NCBI GenBank assembly: GCA_963624975.1 | Contig: CAVFRF010000022.1 | Location: 1 to 15,163, forward strand | From: CAVLCC01 sp963624975 | GTDB lineage: Bacteria > Actinomycetota > Coriobacteriia > Coriobacteriales > CADBOM01 | Length of the DNA stretch: 15,163 nucleotides | Direction of reading: 5' to 3' | Shown: piece by piece, positions 14,441 to 15,163 of the stretch | Layout of the letters: the number at the start of each line of letters is the position of its first letter | How positions within the stretch are numbered: the first letter of the stretch is position 1 | The notes under the pieces: generated by a model | Seen by the model: only the letters and a program-made list of their open reading frames with translations | Databases searched by the model: none | Told to the model about the DNA's origin: nothing | Made by a program: the position numbers and the translations under genes

Positions 14441-14478
14441 GCGAGAACGCGTGCAGGCTCGCATTCGACTGCAAGAAT

Positions 14479-14524
14479 CCATGGCCGCAATCGGCGCGCG
14501 ACGGCGCGATTGCATTGGCCATGG
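14479..14524 (+). promoter_or_regulatory. Leader hairpin upstream of panC
   Basis: CCATGGCC (14479-14486) pairs with GGCCATGG (14517-14524), and GCAATCG (14487-14493) with CGATTGC (14507-14513). That gives 15 bp with a 3-base ATT bulge and a 13-base loop. It ends 33 bases before the panC ATG and 19 bases before its Shine-Dalgarno. The role is unknown. Confidence 0.5.
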
Positions 14525-14557
14525 CTTTCCGATATGCATACCCAGGGGAGAAGAAAC

Positions 14558-15163
14558 ATGGCTAATCAGATCAGGCTGCTCAAGACCAAGGCCGGCGTGA
14601 GGGAGTTTTGCGCCGAGGCGCGCGAGGCGGGCAAGAAGATCGGTCTCGTGCCCACGATGGGCGCCATCCACAACGGGCATCAGTCGCTGGTGCGCAGGGC
14701 GCTCGAGGAGGTCGATGTGGTGGTGGCTTCCATTTTCGTGAACCCCACGCAGTTCTCCCCGACGGAAGACTTCGACGCATACCCGCGCACCCTCGAGCAG
14801 GATCTGGTTAAGATGCAGGAGGCCGGAGCCGCTGCCGTGTTCGCGCCCAGTGTGGCCGAGATGTACGGCGAGGCCATGGCCGAGCACATCAAGAACAACG
14901 GCCTCACGTCGTTCGACTTTGCCAGCCATGCGGTTGCCGGCAGCGCGGCGAGGCTCTGGGAAGGTGCCGACCGTCCGCACCACTTCTCCGGCGTGACCAC
15001 TGTGGTGTCCAAGCTCTTCAACATCGTGGAGCCCGACGTGGCGTGCTTCGGCGAGAAGGACTACCAGCAGCTTGCGGTGCTGAGGCAGATGGTGGCCGAC
15101 ATGGACTTCAACCTGCGCATCGTCGGCTGCCCCATCGTGCGCGAGGAGAGCGGCCTTGCGGTG
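14558..15163 (+). CDS. panC: Pantothenate synthetase (partial, runs off the right edge)
   Basis: The first 202 codons of pantothenate synthetase, which joins pantoate and beta-alanine with ATP in coenzyme A synthesis. VPTMGAIHNGHQSLVRRA (31-48) carries the HxGH nucleotide motif; SIFVNPTQF (58-66), EDFDAYPRT (70-78), HFSGVTTVVSKLFNIVEPDVACFGEKD across 142-168, and IVREESGLAV at the edge follow the family order. The family is about 280 residues, so roughly a quarter is missing. The segment around 103-140 seems a few residues longer than in E. coli PanC. AGGGGAG lies 7 bases before the ATG. It is often found with panB or panD, which would have to lie to the right. Confidence 0.95.
   Translation, partial: MANQIRLLKTKAGVREFCAEAREAGKKIGLVPTMGAIHNGHQSLVRRALEEVDVVVASIFVNPTQFSPTEDFDAYPRTLEQDLVKMQEAGAAAVFAPSVAEMYGEAMAEHIKNNGLTSFDFASHAVAGSAARLWEGADRPHHFSGVTTVVSKLFNIVEPDVACFGEKDYQQLAVLRQMVADMDFNLRIVGCPIVREESGLAV

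Overview
This GC-rich window carries chromosomal genes with strong Shine-Dalgarno sites and divergent or convergent short operons. There are no rRNA or tRNA genes and no transposase. The gene set (DapL-type lysine pathway, QueD, PanC, TcdA, MATE and Bcr/CflA exporters, Cu+ P-type ATPase) and the GC-rich codon use suggest an anaerobic actinobacterium of the Coriobacteriia/Eggerthellales type. That placement is an inference; no marker gene proves it.

Layout. Positions 1-312 hold the end of a hairpin-repeat cluster. A Bcr/CflA-type MFS exporter (315-1541, minus) follows. Next is a three-gene minus-strand operon read from 6074 down to 1795: an ankyrin-repeat protein, a protein with a metallopeptidase-like region, acidic linker and VWA domain, and a MoxR-type AAA+ ATPase. 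A near-perfect LexA/SOS-box-like palindrome lies 25 bases upstream of its first start codon. Going the other way are tcdA (6278-7036) and a MATE exporter (7118-8560). dapL (8673-9893, minus) converges on the MATE gene at a bidirectional terminator hairpin. The 9894-10522 gap holds a complete second copy of the hairpin cluster and the putative copA promoter and operator. copA (10523-13120, plus) has heavy-metal domains at both ends; the C-terminal one has its own internal Shine-Dalgarno and ATG, so a free CopZ-like chaperone may be made from the same mRNA. A perfect 16-bp hairpin separates copA from the converging queD-GNAT operon (14137 down to 13186). panC starts at 14558 and runs off the right edge.

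Most notable observations: (1) two copies of an approximately 350-bp cluster of three long hairpins in alternating orientation (A forward, B inverted, C forward). The arms show compensatory base changes, and the G.U wobbles all fall on one motif-sense strand, so the structures are probably conserved as RNA or single-stranded DNA. (2) An ANK-VWA-MoxR operon with an SOS-like operator, a candidate stress or defence module. (3) A nested CopZ start inside copA.

Gene-free stretches over about 300 bases are 1-314 (hairpin cluster), 9894-10522 (dapL promoter, hairpin cluster, copA promoter/operator) and 14138-14557 (divergent queD/panC promoter region with leader hairpins).
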